Shown here piece by piece: positions 19,612 to 28,474 of a DNA stretch of 64,000 nucleotides. The stretch spans positions 5,729,565 to 5,793,564 of the forward strand of contig NZ_SJOM01000007.1 of NCBI RefSeq assembly GCF_004762045.1. The letters are read 5' to 3'. The notes beneath the pieces were generated by a model. The model saw only the letters and a program-made list of their open reading frames with translations, did no database searches and had not been told where the DNA came from. The first letter of the stretch is position 1, and each line of letters opens with the position of its first letter. The DNA is from Mycobacterium sp. DL99 (GTDB lineage: Bacteria; Actinomycetota; Actinomycetes; Mycobacteriales; Mycobacteriaceae). Position numbers and translations under genes: made by a program.

Positions 19612-20873
19612 ATATAGCGGCCGTCCACCGTCGTGGATCCTTGAGCGAAGTTGACGACCACTCCGACGACGGGGGTGCCGATGACCCTTATGCCGGCCAC
19701 AGTCTCGGTCAAGGAACGCTTCGTCGCACCGGCATCGACCACCAGGACGACGACATCGGCCGCCCCGACCAATACCTGTGCCTCAACGGAATCCGTGAAT
19801 GCCGGGCAATCGACGATGACGATGTCAGCACCTTCCTTCGCGGCGTCCATGCGGAAGTCGAAGCTTTCAGCCGCGAGCAAGGACGTGGAGCTGACCGTCG
19901 TCGTAGTCGTTGAACCGCCATCCGAATGCTGCGGCTGGAACACCGCATCTTCCAACCCGAACTGAACCCCCGCAACGGATCTTCCGCGTTCGGTGAACGC
20001 TCGACCGAGCGTTCTCGACACGAAGGTCGCACCATCCCCACTACGCGGGGCTACTACCGCCAACACCGGTGGCTTGCTCAGGTCGGGAAGACGGTGCAGA
20101 ACCGATTCGACGTTGACGCTGAGGCGCAACGCGGCCTGCCTGAAACCCTCGTCGATGTCGAAAATTGCCTCCACATCGCCACTCTGGGCCAGTACCTTGT
20201 CGCGCGCGAATTGGCCGATCACCTCGCTACCGGTGATGTCCTCGACAGCGCGACGAGACCGCACCTTCGTGTCGAAGCGTTCCAGCAGCTGAATCAACGC
20301 CAGCGCCACGCTCAAGCCGAAAGTAAGCGCAGCAGCGCCTACCAGCCACAACGGAAACCCGGTCGCAACCGCCGTCGCCGGATTCGCCCGAGTCACCACC
20401 TGAACCAACGGTGGTATATCGGGGTTGTTGTCGATGTACTCGATCTTTGCCACGTAGGAATCGAGCACGTCTCCGTAACCGTTGGCGATATTGGCTGCCC
20501 GTTCAGGACTCGCATCGGTCACCGAAATCACCATCAGGACAGTATCTTTCACCGTCGAGGCGGATACCTGACTGACCAGCTCCTGAGGGGACAACGTCAA
20601 CTTCAGCCGGTCGATGACACGTTGGGCGAGATCGTCGCTCTTGAACATCTTCGCGTACGTCTGTACACGCTGCCGCGAGAAGAGGTCGCCCTGGTATGCA
20701 CCGGCCGAAGTCTTGACGTCGGGCGCCCGCAGGAACAGTTCAGTAGAGGCCGTGTACTGCCTGTGGGCCGTGACGTTATAGGCACTCATCCCCACCAACG
20801 CCATTACCGAGCAGATGGCAACGACCAGCCAACGTCGACGTAATACGATCCACCAGCGCTTCAACAGTTCCAT
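19608..20873 (-). CDS. Wzz-like chain-length determinant with degenerate nucleotide-binding domain
   Basis: Polysaccharide co-polymerase type protein, 421 residues, likely setting polymer length with the Wzy polymerase. There is an N-terminal membrane segment (about 15-35), an extracytoplasmic Wzz domain (YTASTELFLRAPD; repeated helix region with SDDLAQRVIDRL), a second membrane segment (about 174-196), and a cytoplasmic domain shaped like a bacterial tyrosine kinase. The Walker A equivalent reads SGDGATF (278-284), lacking the essential Lys, while a Walker B-like IVIVDCPAF remains, so kinase activity is doubtful. The ATG at 20873 has GGGGAG just upstream. It ends in a four-base overlap with the GH71-like gene. 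Confidence 0.82.
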   Translation of the reverse strand: MELLKRWWIVLRRRWLVVAICSVMALVGMSAYNVTAHRQYTASTELFLRAPDVKTSAGAYQGDLFSRQRVQTYAKMFKSDDLAQRVIDRLKLTLSPQELVSQVSASTVKDTVLMVISVTDASPERAANIANGYGDVLDSYVAKIEYIDNNPDIPPLVQVVTRANPATAVATGFPLWLVGAAALTFGLSVALALIQLLERFDTKVRSRRAVEDITGSEVIGQFARDKVLAQSGDVEAIFDIDEGFRQAALRLSVNVESVLHRLPDLSKPPVLAVVAPRSGDGATFVSRTLGRAFTERGRSVAGVQFGLEDAVFQPQHSDGGSTTTTTVSSTSLLAAESFDFRMDAAKEGADIVIVDCPAFTDSVEAQVLVGAADVVVLVVDAGATKRSLTETVAGIRVIGTPVVGVVVNFAQGSTTVDGRYM

Positions 20874-20904
20874 GATCTCCCCGGACTTCGTTTCGTAGTG
20901 CCGC

Positions 20905-22212
20905 CTACAACCTGTCGGCAAGGGCGTTGTGCGCCAATGCAGGCGCGGCCACGATGACGCGCCCCAGGTAACGTCCCCGGCCCAATCGCAGCAGCCGTTC
21001 GGCCTCTTGCACATCGGAATTCGACGTTCCCGGTGCCTCGGTCACCAGCACGTTCACAGTGCCGGAGCCCGTGAGATCGACCGCGTCAACCGATTCCAGC
21101 ACCGCCGGCGCAATGACGATCACCTCGCGCGTGGCGGCCAGCAGATTGATCACACCGTTCAGTACGTCGCAAGGCGGACGCACCTCCGGCTCGCTCGAGC
21201 CTCCGAACGGCAGCCAGTCGAATCCCCCGACGTCGTCGAACATGATCGCGTCATCGAGCGCCGACCGGTTCGCAGCCACGTCCAGAAGGCCCGGCCGCCC
21301 CGCTGCTCCGGCAACCACCGACGGATCGGCAACGACGACGATCGGGTGCCGATCCCGGTCGGCCGACATGGCCGCGGCGAGCTGCCGGGCAGCCAACGTG
21401 ACGGCCGGCGTACCCCGGGGCGCAGCGAAAACCAAAGGCGCCGAGGCGTCACCGCGCAAGCGTTCGATCTGGAGACCGACCAGCCCCGCGTCCCTGTCGA
21501 CGACGTCGGTACCCGATTCATCCGCCGACAGAATCCCGAGTACGTCGTCGGCGTCGCCCGCAGAGCCCACGAGCTCCGCAATTGCCCGGCCTTCCCGCAT
21601 CGCGACATAGGTCAATCCGATCAGGAACCCCAGCAGCAATCCCGATCCGATAATGAGGATTGTCCGAGGTGACACCGGCCGGTCGGGAACCGAGGCCGAT
21701 TCCACCAACAACGGCTGGACCGGTGACACCCGCGTGAAGGGCGGTCGCTCGACTTCTTTGACCGCGCCGACCAATTGCTCGGCTGTTTCGTCGGCGATCA
21801 GTGCTGCCCTCGTCGGAGACCCGTCGATCGCTTCTACCTCGACGATGACGGTATCCGGTATCACGTGCGTGGTCACCTTGCGGCTCAGGTCCCCCGCCGA
21901 GATCCCCAGACCCAGACGTTCACTCACCGGCCCGGTGATGAACGGGGTTTCGACCAGGCGTGCGTAGCTCGCCAGCCTCTGCTGAGTGAACTCGTCGCCA
22001 TAAGCCAGCACGGCACCGCTGATATTGGGGTCGGCGATGGCCGTCGAATCGTTCCAGTACGGCGCCACGATCATCACGCGGGCAGTCGCCTGATATTCCA
22101 CCGGCAGAGTGAAGGTAATGGCGCCGGCGGCGGCGCCGCCGAGCAGTGCCCAGCACAGCATCGCCAGAAAATTACGCCGGGCAATCGCGAGCAGGGTGCC
22201 GATACTCTTCAT
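20905..22212 (-). CDS. Second Wzz-like membrane protein
   Basis: Protein of 435 residues with the same plan as its downstream neighbour: membrane segment at about 15-35, Wzz-type extracytoplasmic region (EYQATARVMIVAPYWND; EFTQQRLASYARLV), membrane segment at about 184-204, then a cytoplasmic domain with a NTPase-like fold pattern (APLVFAAPRG; HPIVVVADPS) but no Walker A lysine. It probably works with the neighbour in chain-length control or export. The start overlaps the end of the SGNH hydrolase gene by four bases. Two such proteins in a row in one operon is unusual and suggests a hetero-oligomeric co-polymerase. Confidence 0.78.
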   Translation of the reverse strand: MKSIGTLLAIARRNFLAMLCWALLGGAAAGAITFTLPVEYQATARVMIVAPYWNDSTAIADPNISGAVLAYGDEFTQQRLASYARLVETPFITGPVSERLGLGISAGDLSRKVTTHVIPDTVIVEVEAIDGSPTRAALIADETAEQLVGAVKEVERPPFTRVSPVQPLLVESASVPDRPVSPRTILIIGSGLLLGFLIGLTYVAMREGRAIAELVGSAGDADDVLGILSADESGTDVVDRDAGLVGLQIERLRGDASAPLVFAAPRGTPAVTLAARQLAAAMSADRDRHPIVVVADPSVVAGAAGRPGLLDVAANRSALDDAIMFDDVGGFDWLPFGGSSEPEVRPPCDVLNGVINLLAATREVIVIAPAVLESVDAVDLTGSGTVNVLVTEAPGTSNSDVQEAERLLRLGRGRYLGRVIVAAPALAHNALADRL

Positions 22213-22970
22213 TTCGCCAACCCCATCGCCCTCAGGCTGCCGATGATCCGATCGGCGTAATACGCATTACCTTCGCCGTTGAGGTGAACGCCATCCTTCC
22301 AGAGGAAGGGCGCGAGGTCTTTACCGCGATACCAGCCTTCCGCTACGGGATCGATGACGTACGCACCCACCTCTTCGGCACTGCGCCTCATGCCACTGGA
22401 AACTGCGGGAAAGTTCGACGCCTCCTGTGCCGAAACATAAGACGGCAGGACCACGATGATCTTGGCATTCGGCCACGTGGCACGCACTTTCTTTATGTAT
22501 TCGTCGGCAGCGACGACGACGTCGGCGGGTTGCAGTCCGAGATCGTTACGACCGCCGTCGATCAGAACGTAGTCCGCGTTGTATTCCTGTTCATCCCTGG
22601 CGAGACGATCGATGAAGGGGACACGGTGCGTCTCCGGACCCCCCGCCACGTTGATGAATCCGGTACCCCCCTGCGCATCCACGGTGAGACTCCAGCCGAG
22701 CCGATCGCCGAGCAGATACGGGTACGTGCGGAACGTCGGATCGCCGGTACCACCGGCGAAGGAATCGCCGACAACCAGCAGCGTCGGCTTGTAGTCGAAC
22801 ATCGACCCGATCGAGGACACGGTGGAACCAGATGCCTGCCTATGGGTAGACACATCGTTTCGCAGCCATTGCACGTATCCGGCACCTCCAATACATGCCA
22901 GGAGGGCCACACAGAACAGCCCCGCTGACGCACGCGCCGCGCCGGCCGACTTCCCGCTAAACCCGAACAT
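22209..22970 (-). CDS. SGNH/GDSL-family hydrolase, secreted or anchored
   Basis: Protein of 253 residues with an N-terminal hydrophobic segment (about 11-31) and an SGNH esterase fold: block I VVGDSFAGG (Ser70), block III-like IDGGRNDLG, and block V DGVHLNGEG with the catalytic Asp/His. Such enzymes remove or transfer acyl groups, and here it could edit acetyl groups placed by the two acyltransferases of the operon. The ATG at 22970 is chosen because GAGGGGG lies just upstream and the signal segment follows; it overlaps the flippase-polymerase gene by 14 bases. The substrate is inferred from context only. Confidence 0.82.
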   Translation of the reverse strand: MFGFSGKSAGAARASAGLFCVALLACIGGAGYVQWLRNDVSTHRQASGSTVSSIGSMFDYKPTLLVVGDSFAGGTGDPTFRTYPYLLGDRLGWSLTVDAQGGTGFINVAGGPETHRVPFIDRLARDEQEYNADYVLIDGGRNDLGLQPADVVVAADEYIKKVRATWPNAKIIVVLPSYVSAQEASNFPAVSSGMRRSAEEVGAYVIDPVAEGWYRGKDLAPFLWKDGVHLNGEGNAYYADRIIGSLRAMGLAK

Positions 22971-25806
22971 GGTTCCCCCTCGGCCGAGGGGGCACTTCAA
23001 GGTCATCGGTATCGTCCGGTCTTCGGTCCATACCACCGATCGGTTCTTTCCTTGCCGAGGATGTCCGTAAGAAGGTCGCAAACACCAGGATGAAGAACAG
23101 GTACGAAGCCGCCTGGAGGAGCGAGCCGCGCAACAGGATCATCATGTAGAACGGCAGAACGCAACTGAGCAGAGTCGGCATACCCACTGTGTTGAACTGT
23201 CGTTCGATTCCCGTATCGACGCGGTGCAACCACCACCCGAGACCGAACATCCCGAGTATCAGCAGGACCCAACCGCCGTTCAAGTAGAACTCGATCCAGA
23301 GCGGCGCCGACAGGTTCGTGAAGGGGTAGCCGCGTACGTTTGCGATGAGAATCCCCGAATCAACGGGCTTGTCGGTCCAAAAGCTCCGGGGAACGGCGAA
23401 CAGGAAAACACCGAGCATCTGCCTGCCGGGAACTATTCCGTCGCGCTCGGCCACGAGATATCCATTTGCCAACTGCGCGAACGAATCATAATCGGGGGAT
23501 ATCAATGCCTCGATCGGATTTGCCGCCTTGAAATCGGCCTGGCGGCCGTATCGAAATGCGTCGGCCAGCGGAAACACGACCAGGAGACCCGCCAGGAAAG
23601 ACGCCGCCATTATTCGGAATCTGGTTCTGGTCGAAGCCAATCCCAACGCCGTCGCTGCGCCCAGGATGGCCGTGCCAGAGAGATACCGGGCATTCGATAT
23701 GGGGTTCATGCTGTTGGCCAGTAACACGCCGGTCAGCAAGATGAGCGCGAGATTCAGCCTGAGCACACTGCCGGAGGCTGGGAATCCCAACCCGGCAAAC
23801 TGCTTCAACTCTCGACGAAACCGAACGAGCGCAACAAAAGCCACGAGCAGCGCCATGTACGAGCAGCCACGAACCATGGACCCCAACGTGCCGGGTTGCC
23901 ATATCGCGTTATACGCAGCGAAAGATTCGTCACGGCTTCGGGTGAACTGGATCCACCCGACCTTGGACAGATAGTAGGCGTTGAACACGACCGCGAATGC
24001 CACCAACAACAACAGGCGCGGGTGATCGATGGTGAACACGCGAGAAACCCGCCCCACCTGCCCGACCGTTTCTGCCTTGCCACGCAACAGAAGTGCGTTA
24101 TCCGCGAGGGCGCCGAGCAAGAAGGTGCCGCAGCCGACGATCGCGATGAGCGCCCCCACTCCGACCAAGCTGTGATCCATTCGGGGAACTGTGGAAGGGA
24201 AGGCGTCCAGCCGAAGCTGGGCCATCGGGGCGAGCCCCAAGAACGCGTAAGCGAAGGCCCAGTACATCATTTCGAAGAGTCGACGCTCACCGGTTCCGAT
24301 CAACCATGCGAATCTGAGGCCTGCCACGACGATCACCGGCAGCGACCACATCCAGAGTCGGTTGTCCGGAGCTCCCGTGTATCGGATGATCGCCACCGGG
24401 CCGAAGACCACGAGTATTGCGCCGACCCACAACGTCAGGAGCCCGCTGGAGGTCTGAACGCGCGACGCCAGGCGCACGGCGACCGTGTTCGGCAGCGGGC
24501 GTCGAGCAACCGGATCAACGGTAAGGCGCAACACCCGTCGTTTCGGGTCAGCCGGCGAACGCAGCTGCGGCATTCGGGGATTCACGGCGACGTCCTCGGC
24601 CCACGGGCGGAACCACAGCAGAGCCATCGCCGCCGCAAAAGTCGATGCGGCGGCCATGCCGAGTGACACCCCGGATGCCGTGCGAGTCCACACTGCCGCT
24701 CCGAGTGAAGTCAGGAGTACCACTGCCACATAGCCGACCTTCAATCCGAGCGCTTCACGACTGCGGTTGAAGGTGCGGAGGTAGATGGCAACTGCGGTCG
24801 CCCAGCCGCCGAGGGCGTACTCAAACGCAATGATCGGCACGATCTGTTGCGTCGCGCCGAACGTCGCACCGAGAAGAAATTCCCCCCACTTCAGCGGCAG
24901 AAAAAACAAGGCGATACCCAATGTGGCGGCGGCCAGCGACATCACCGACATGATGCGGACCAAGTTGCGCCACACCTGGATCGGCCGCATCGTCGCGCGC
25001 GCGCCCTCGGATATCACGATCAGCGGCACCGCGCCGGCCAGGATGGCCACGGGAGCCAAAACCGCCGTCGCCCCCCGAATTGCGGCCGTGACTGCCGGAC
25101 CGAGCACCAGCGTGACGAACAACAACACCGCAAAAACCGTGGCCTGCTCCAGTCCTGCCTCAGTGCCGTATCGGACGCGGTGTTGCCAACCGTCGGACAT
25201 CCATTCGCGATAGCTCGTGAGCCGCGGGCCCACCCGGACGTTGAGGGCCAGGCCGACCAGGGCGACGAGCGCCAGCAGACCCCAGGCGCACACCAGCAGT
25301 GTGGCAGTGATGTAAGGCAGCTTGAGCCAGGCGCCCGCCAGCAGCAGTGCCGAGCCGGCAAACCACACACCGTCCCAGATGGCCGCGATCTGCGAGCGGC
25401 CCTCAGCAATAGCGATGTAGCGCAACACATCCTGCACGAGCACTACGGGCACGGCCAACAGCAGCAGAACTGCCTCGGTACGGACCGCCGAACCGCCGAC
25501 GGCAACCATCGCGATTCCGACGACGGGTGCGATGAGCAACGCCGTGGTTACGGCATATCCACCTTCCTGACGGATATCGCCGGCGGACTTCGCTGACCTG
25601 AGCAGGAGCGGCGTGCCCAGCGCCCCGCGCAACACGCCGATAGCTGCCGCCAGCAGCGTCATCACCAGGCCGATCCGCCCGAAGTCCGCGACTGACGTCA
25701 CAACGGCGATCGCATAGATGATCAGGCCGTTGCTCAGGCTGGAGAACACCTGATCCATCCCGCCGGCCATTGCCCGCGTCTTGCTGAATGCCGACGGCCG
25801 CTCCAT
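22957..25806 (-). CDS. Fused Wzx-like flippase and Wzy-like polysaccharide polymerase
   Basis: Integral membrane protein of 949 residues in two multi-spanning halves. Residues about 1-410 resemble a Wzx/MATE-type flippase (series of hydrophobic segments; GGMDQVFSSLSNGL start). Residues 410-455 are a charged soluble linker, and about 455-925 have the many-span topology of Wzy O-antigen polymerases, with a large polar loop containing ANPIEALISPDYDSFAQ and a PRSFWTDKP motif typical of Wzy-type loops. The combined protein would move lipid-linked repeat units across the membrane and polymerise them. There is no internal stop. No other flippase or polymerase candidate is seen in the locus, which supports both roles lying in this chain. 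Confidence 0.75.
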   Translation of the reverse strand: MERPSAFSKTRAMAGGMDQVFSSLSNGLIIYAIAVVTSVADFGRIGLVMTLLAAAIGVLRGALGTPLLLRSAKSAGDIRQEGGYAVTTALLIAPVVGIAMVAVGGSAVRTEAVLLLLAVPVVLVQDVLRYIAIAEGRSQIAAIWDGVWFAGSALLLAGAWLKLPYITATLLVCAWGLLALVALVGLALNVRVGPRLTSYREWMSDGWQHRVRYGTEAGLEQATVFAVLLFVTLVLGPAVTAAIRGATAVLAPVAILAGAVPLIVISEGARATMRPIQVWRNLVRIMSVMSLAAATLGIALFFLPLKWGEFLLGATFGATQQIVPIIAFEYALGGWATAVAIYLRTFNRSREALGLKVGYVAVVLLTSLGAAVWTRTASGVSLGMAAASTFAAAMALLWFRPWAEDVAVNPRMPQLRSPADPKRRVLRLTVDPVARRPLPNTVAVRLASRVQTSSGLLTLWVGAILVVFGPVAIIRYTGAPDNRLWMWSLPVIVVAGLRFAWLIGTGERRLFEMMYWAFAYAFLGLAPMAQLRLDAFPSTVPRMDHSLVGVGALIAIVGCGTFLLGALADNALLLRGKAETVGQVGRVSRVFTIDHPRLLLLVAFAVVFNAYYLSKVGWIQFTRSRDESFAAYNAIWQPGTLGSMVRGCSYMALLVAFVALVRFRRELKQFAGLGFPASGSVLRLNLALILLTGVLLANSMNPISNARYLSGTAILGAATALGLASTRTRFRIMAASFLAGLLVVFPLADAFRYGRQADFKAANPIEALISPDYDSFAQLANGYLVAERDGIVPGRQMLGVFLFAVPRSFWTDKPVDSGILIANVRGYPFTNLSAPLWIEFYLNGGWVLLILGMFGLGWWLHRVDTGIERQFNTVGMPTLLSCVLPFYMMILLRGSLLQAASYLFFILVFATFLRTSSARKEPIGGMDRRPDDTDDLEVPPRPRGNHVRV

Positions 25807-25811
25807 GTCCG

Positions 25812-26585
25812 CTACCCCTCAGCCGCCGACGCCCACACCTTCTCCAAGGCGGGCAGTGAATCCGTCAAGCCGTGATTGGCGAACAGTTCGAAATTTCCAA
25901 AACTGCCTCGCCATTCCGAGATCCGGGGATCTGAGATGGTCCGATGCACGTCCCCCGGTAGATCCAGGGTCAGATCGGAACCATTGAGTGTGAGCCGCGC
26001 CTCGTAGGGCGTGGCCCCATCTTCAGCCAACGGCGCCGGGAATTCGCCCGCCGCAATGACATCCAAAGGGTCTCCGGCAGAATGCGACACACTGACGTTC
26101 CAGTTCACCGGGGTCAACACGAAATGCACCGGCAGCGGACGGACCATCGGCGGGAAGCTGGAGTCGACGCCGCGGGACACGACGAACGCCATGGCTCCCT
26201 TGGTGCCGTTACCCGGCCGGAATACGAACCGTGCCCCCATCGACCGCAGGGGTGCACCCAGGTCCGGCGTACTGAAGAATCCTGCCGCACTGTCCGGCTC
26301 GGTGGGCTGATAGGTGAGTCGCCCATCGACCAGCCGGAGACGGGCGCCCGGGTCTCCCGGGGTGCCCGTGACCAGGGCCGGCTGACCACCGTCGAACCTG
26401 CCCGGCGCTGGCCCATTGGGCTGGCCCGCAAAGGTGGCTTCGACGCTGATCCCCTGTGCGGCAACGGAAACGCGTCCACGAACGAACCCCCACCACAGTG
26501 CGCCTGTCACCACGACGGCGAGCAGCACCGCCCAGACAACCTGTAGACCCAGCCGAAGAGAACCGCGGGTAGTTCGTTTGCTCAT
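25812..26585 (-). CDS. Single-pass membrane protein of unknown function in the exopolysaccharide operon
   Basis: Protein of 257 residues not recognised as a member of any family I know. It has a short basic N-terminus, one membrane segment (about 12-34) and a roughly 220-residue extracytoplasmic domain rich in beta-strand-like segments; LVDGRLTYQP and ARFVFRPGNGTKGAMAFVV hint at a lectin/jelly-roll-like fold. The start at 26585 is chosen because it follows the stop of the upstream glycosyltransferase by one base with GAGGGTGAG upstream; a longer frame from 26804 overlaps that gene. Its place between transferase and polymerase suggests polymer assembly or surface attachment. Confidence 0.7.
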   Translation of the reverse strand: MSKRTTRGSLRLGLQVVWAVLLAVVVTGALWWGFVRGRVSVAAQGISVEATFAGQPNGPAPGRFDGGQPALVTGTPGDPGARLRLVDGRLTYQPTEPDSAAGFFSTPDLGAPLRSMGARFVFRPGNGTKGAMAFVVSRGVDSSFPPMVRPLPVHFVLTPVNWNVSVSHSAGDPLDVIAAGEFPAPLAEDGATPYEARLTLNGSDLTLDLPGDVHRTISDPRISEWRGSFGNFELFANHGLTDSLPALEKVWASAAEG

Positions 26586-26586
26586 C

Positions 26587-27726
26587 TCACCCTCGCACCA
26601 TGATCGATTCGTAGACGTCTTCAAGTCGCCGGCACACTCGCGCCATGCCGTACATTTCGCGCACCGCCACTCGGCCTGCCTGGCCCTGAGTTCGGGCGGC
26701 CACCGGATCAGCGAGCAGGCTCGCGATGGCGCCCGCGTAGTCGTGCGGGCCACCCGCCACAACCGCACCGCAACCGCTCTGTTCCACGAAGCCGGCGAGA
26801 CCACCGTCGGCGTTGATCACTACCGGCACAGACTCGGCGAGGGCCTCGATGATGGACATCCCGAACGGTTCACGCACGGCAGGCAGCACGTACACGGAGG
26901 CCGCACTCATCCGCTCGGCCACCTGCCCGGGAGATACCGCAGGTTCACGGCGCAGGCGTGACTTGCCGAAGCCGTCCGCCCGCGCCTCCGCGATGACCCG
27001 GTCGACCGCTGCCTCGGCCCCTTCCGACGGACCCACGAGGGTAAACTGCGCGTCGATACCCTTGCGCAGCAGTTCAAGTGCCGCCGCGGCGAAAACCTCC
27101 GGCCGCTTCCGCTCGTGTAGACGCGCGAGAAACAGGACTTCCGGAGGGGTGGAACGGGTGTCCGCGTGGGCTTCCGCAGGCACCGGGACACCGTTTGTCA
27201 ATGGAACCAGCCGCAGGCCAGGGCCACCGATGGCACCGAGTTCAGCACGTTCGGCATCATCCAGGTAGAAGACCGCGCCGGCCGCCCGCAGCAGCTTCTT
27301 CGTCCACAGTGCATCGACCGGCGGCGAAAGTGGGTGCGTACCAGTGATGATCATCCCGTGCGTCTGCACGACGACGGGTAGCCCGACTTGCAGCGCAGCC
27401 CGCGCCGCCGGAATGGTCACCAGGTCACGCGCCAGGTGAACGTGCACCACATCGAACGCGGATGCGTGGCGCTTGAGCCAACCGACCATGGCAGGTGACC
27501 ACGTCGAGGCGTAGCCCACCCACGGCAGTACTCGCCGAACCGGAAGGAGTCGGACCGGGACGCCGTCGATCAGTTGCGGCGGTACCGAATAGCCGCGCGC
27601 CCCGGCCAGCAAGATCGGCTCATGACCGGCCTTCGCCAGAGCGGCACATTGATTCAGTGCCACCCGGGCCGGACCGCCATACGCACCGTCCGGCGACACC
27701 AGTGTCAGCACCTGCAAGACCCTCAT
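26587..27726 (-). CDS. GT4-family glycosyltransferase
   Basis: Cytoplasmic retaining glycosyltransferase of the GT-B fold, 379 residues. It has an N-terminal acceptor domain (LVSPDGAYGGPARVALN) and a C-terminal donor domain with the EX7E motif in EPFGMSIIEALAE, diagnostic for GT4. It presumably adds one sugar to the lipid-linked repeat unit. The ATG at 27726 overlaps the stop of the upstream acyltransferase by four bases. Donor and acceptor cannot be read from sequence; GDP-fucose made by the neighbouring genes is a possible donor. Confidence 0.88.
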   Translation of the reverse strand: MRVLQVLTLVSPDGAYGGPARVALNQCAALAKAGHEPILLAGARGYSVPPQLIDGVPVRLLPVRRVLPWVGYASTWSPAMVGWLKRHASAFDVVHVHLARDLVTIPAARAALQVGLPVVVQTHGMIITGTHPLSPPVDALWTKKLLRAAGAVFYLDDAERAELGAIGGPGLRLVPLTNGVPVPAEAHADTRSTPPEVLFLARLHERKRPEVFAAAALELLRKGIDAQFTLVGPSEGAEAAVDRVIAEARADGFGKSRLRREPAVSPGQVAERMSAASVYVLPAVREPFGMSIIEALAESVPVVINADGGLAGFVEQSGCGAVVAGGPHDYAGAIASLLADPVAARTQGQAGRVAVREMYGMARVCRRLEDVYESIMVRG

Positions 27727-28460
27727 AGGAGGATCGCCTCCACATGGTCCGAGGCACCGTCTCCTCGGGCACTTCGGCAACGAGGCAGATCGATCCGCAA
27801 TTGGGTGGTGGCGCACTTCTGCCGTTCGAACCAACTCCCATCCTCGGGAGGATTGGACCTGATGAACGTGGCGGGAGAACCTCCGTAGATACCCGGGGCG
27901 GGATTGAGCTGCCTGCTCCGGATCAACATCGAGTTCGCCGTGAGCAGTGAGTGGGCTGGGAGGACGGCACCCTTCAAGACCAGGCAGTTGGTCAGAACTG
28001 CCGAGCGTTCACCGATGATGACCTTCCCCGCCGACTGGATGTTGAGCGTTATGTCGATCTCGTGGCTCAGAATCGTTGTCCGCTGGCCGGCGATGGCGGA
28101 CATGTCGCCGATCCGGACCACCCCGGAACAGTCGACGTTGTGTCGACTGGTGATCGCAGCACCCTCGCCCATCACAAGAGCTCCGACATCCGCGTGCAAC
28201 GCCTGATAGGCCGGGTGCGCCGAGATCGAGTTGAGTGAACCGATCGTCGCGCCATCGCCCATCTCCAGTAGCCGAAGAGACCGGAAGAGGTTCAGAGCCC
28301 CGATCGTTACGCCTTCTCCGATGACGGCCCGGCCCACATTCAATGCCACTACCGGACCGATCCGCGCGGACCGCGAGATGCGGTGGCCGAACATCCGCAG
28401 CAAGGAGTTCTTCACCGCCCTGCCGGGCAGAAGCCACACCAACGTCTCGATCAACCTCAT
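27723..28460 (-). CDS. Left-handed beta-helix (hexapeptide-repeat) acyltransferase
   Basis: Protein of 245 residues with repeated hexapeptides of the form [LIV]-G-x-x-x-x (for example ARIGPVVALNVG, AVIGEGVTIGAL, VVRIGDMSAIAGQ, KVIIGERSAVLTN), the signature of LbH O-acyltransferases. It ends with an ATFIRS segment after the helix. It probably acylates a sugar of the repeat unit, usually with acetyl-CoA. The ATG at 28460 is followed by a membrane-associating segment (LIETLVWLLPG). It is one of two such enzymes in the operon. Confidence 0.8.
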   Translation of the reverse strand: MRLIETLVWLLPGRAVKNSLLRMFGHRISRSARIGPVVALNVGRAVIGEGVTIGALNLFRSLRLLEMGDGATIGSLNSISAHPAYQALHADVGALVMGEGAAITSRHNVDCSGVVRIGDMSAIAGQRTTILSHEIDITLNIQSAGKVIIGERSAVLTNCLVLKGAVLPAHSLLTANSMLIRSRQLNPAPGIYGGSPATFIRSNPPEDGSWFERQKCATTQLRIDLPRCRSARGDGASDHVEAILL

Positions 28461-28474
28461 GGTGGTCCCCCTAC

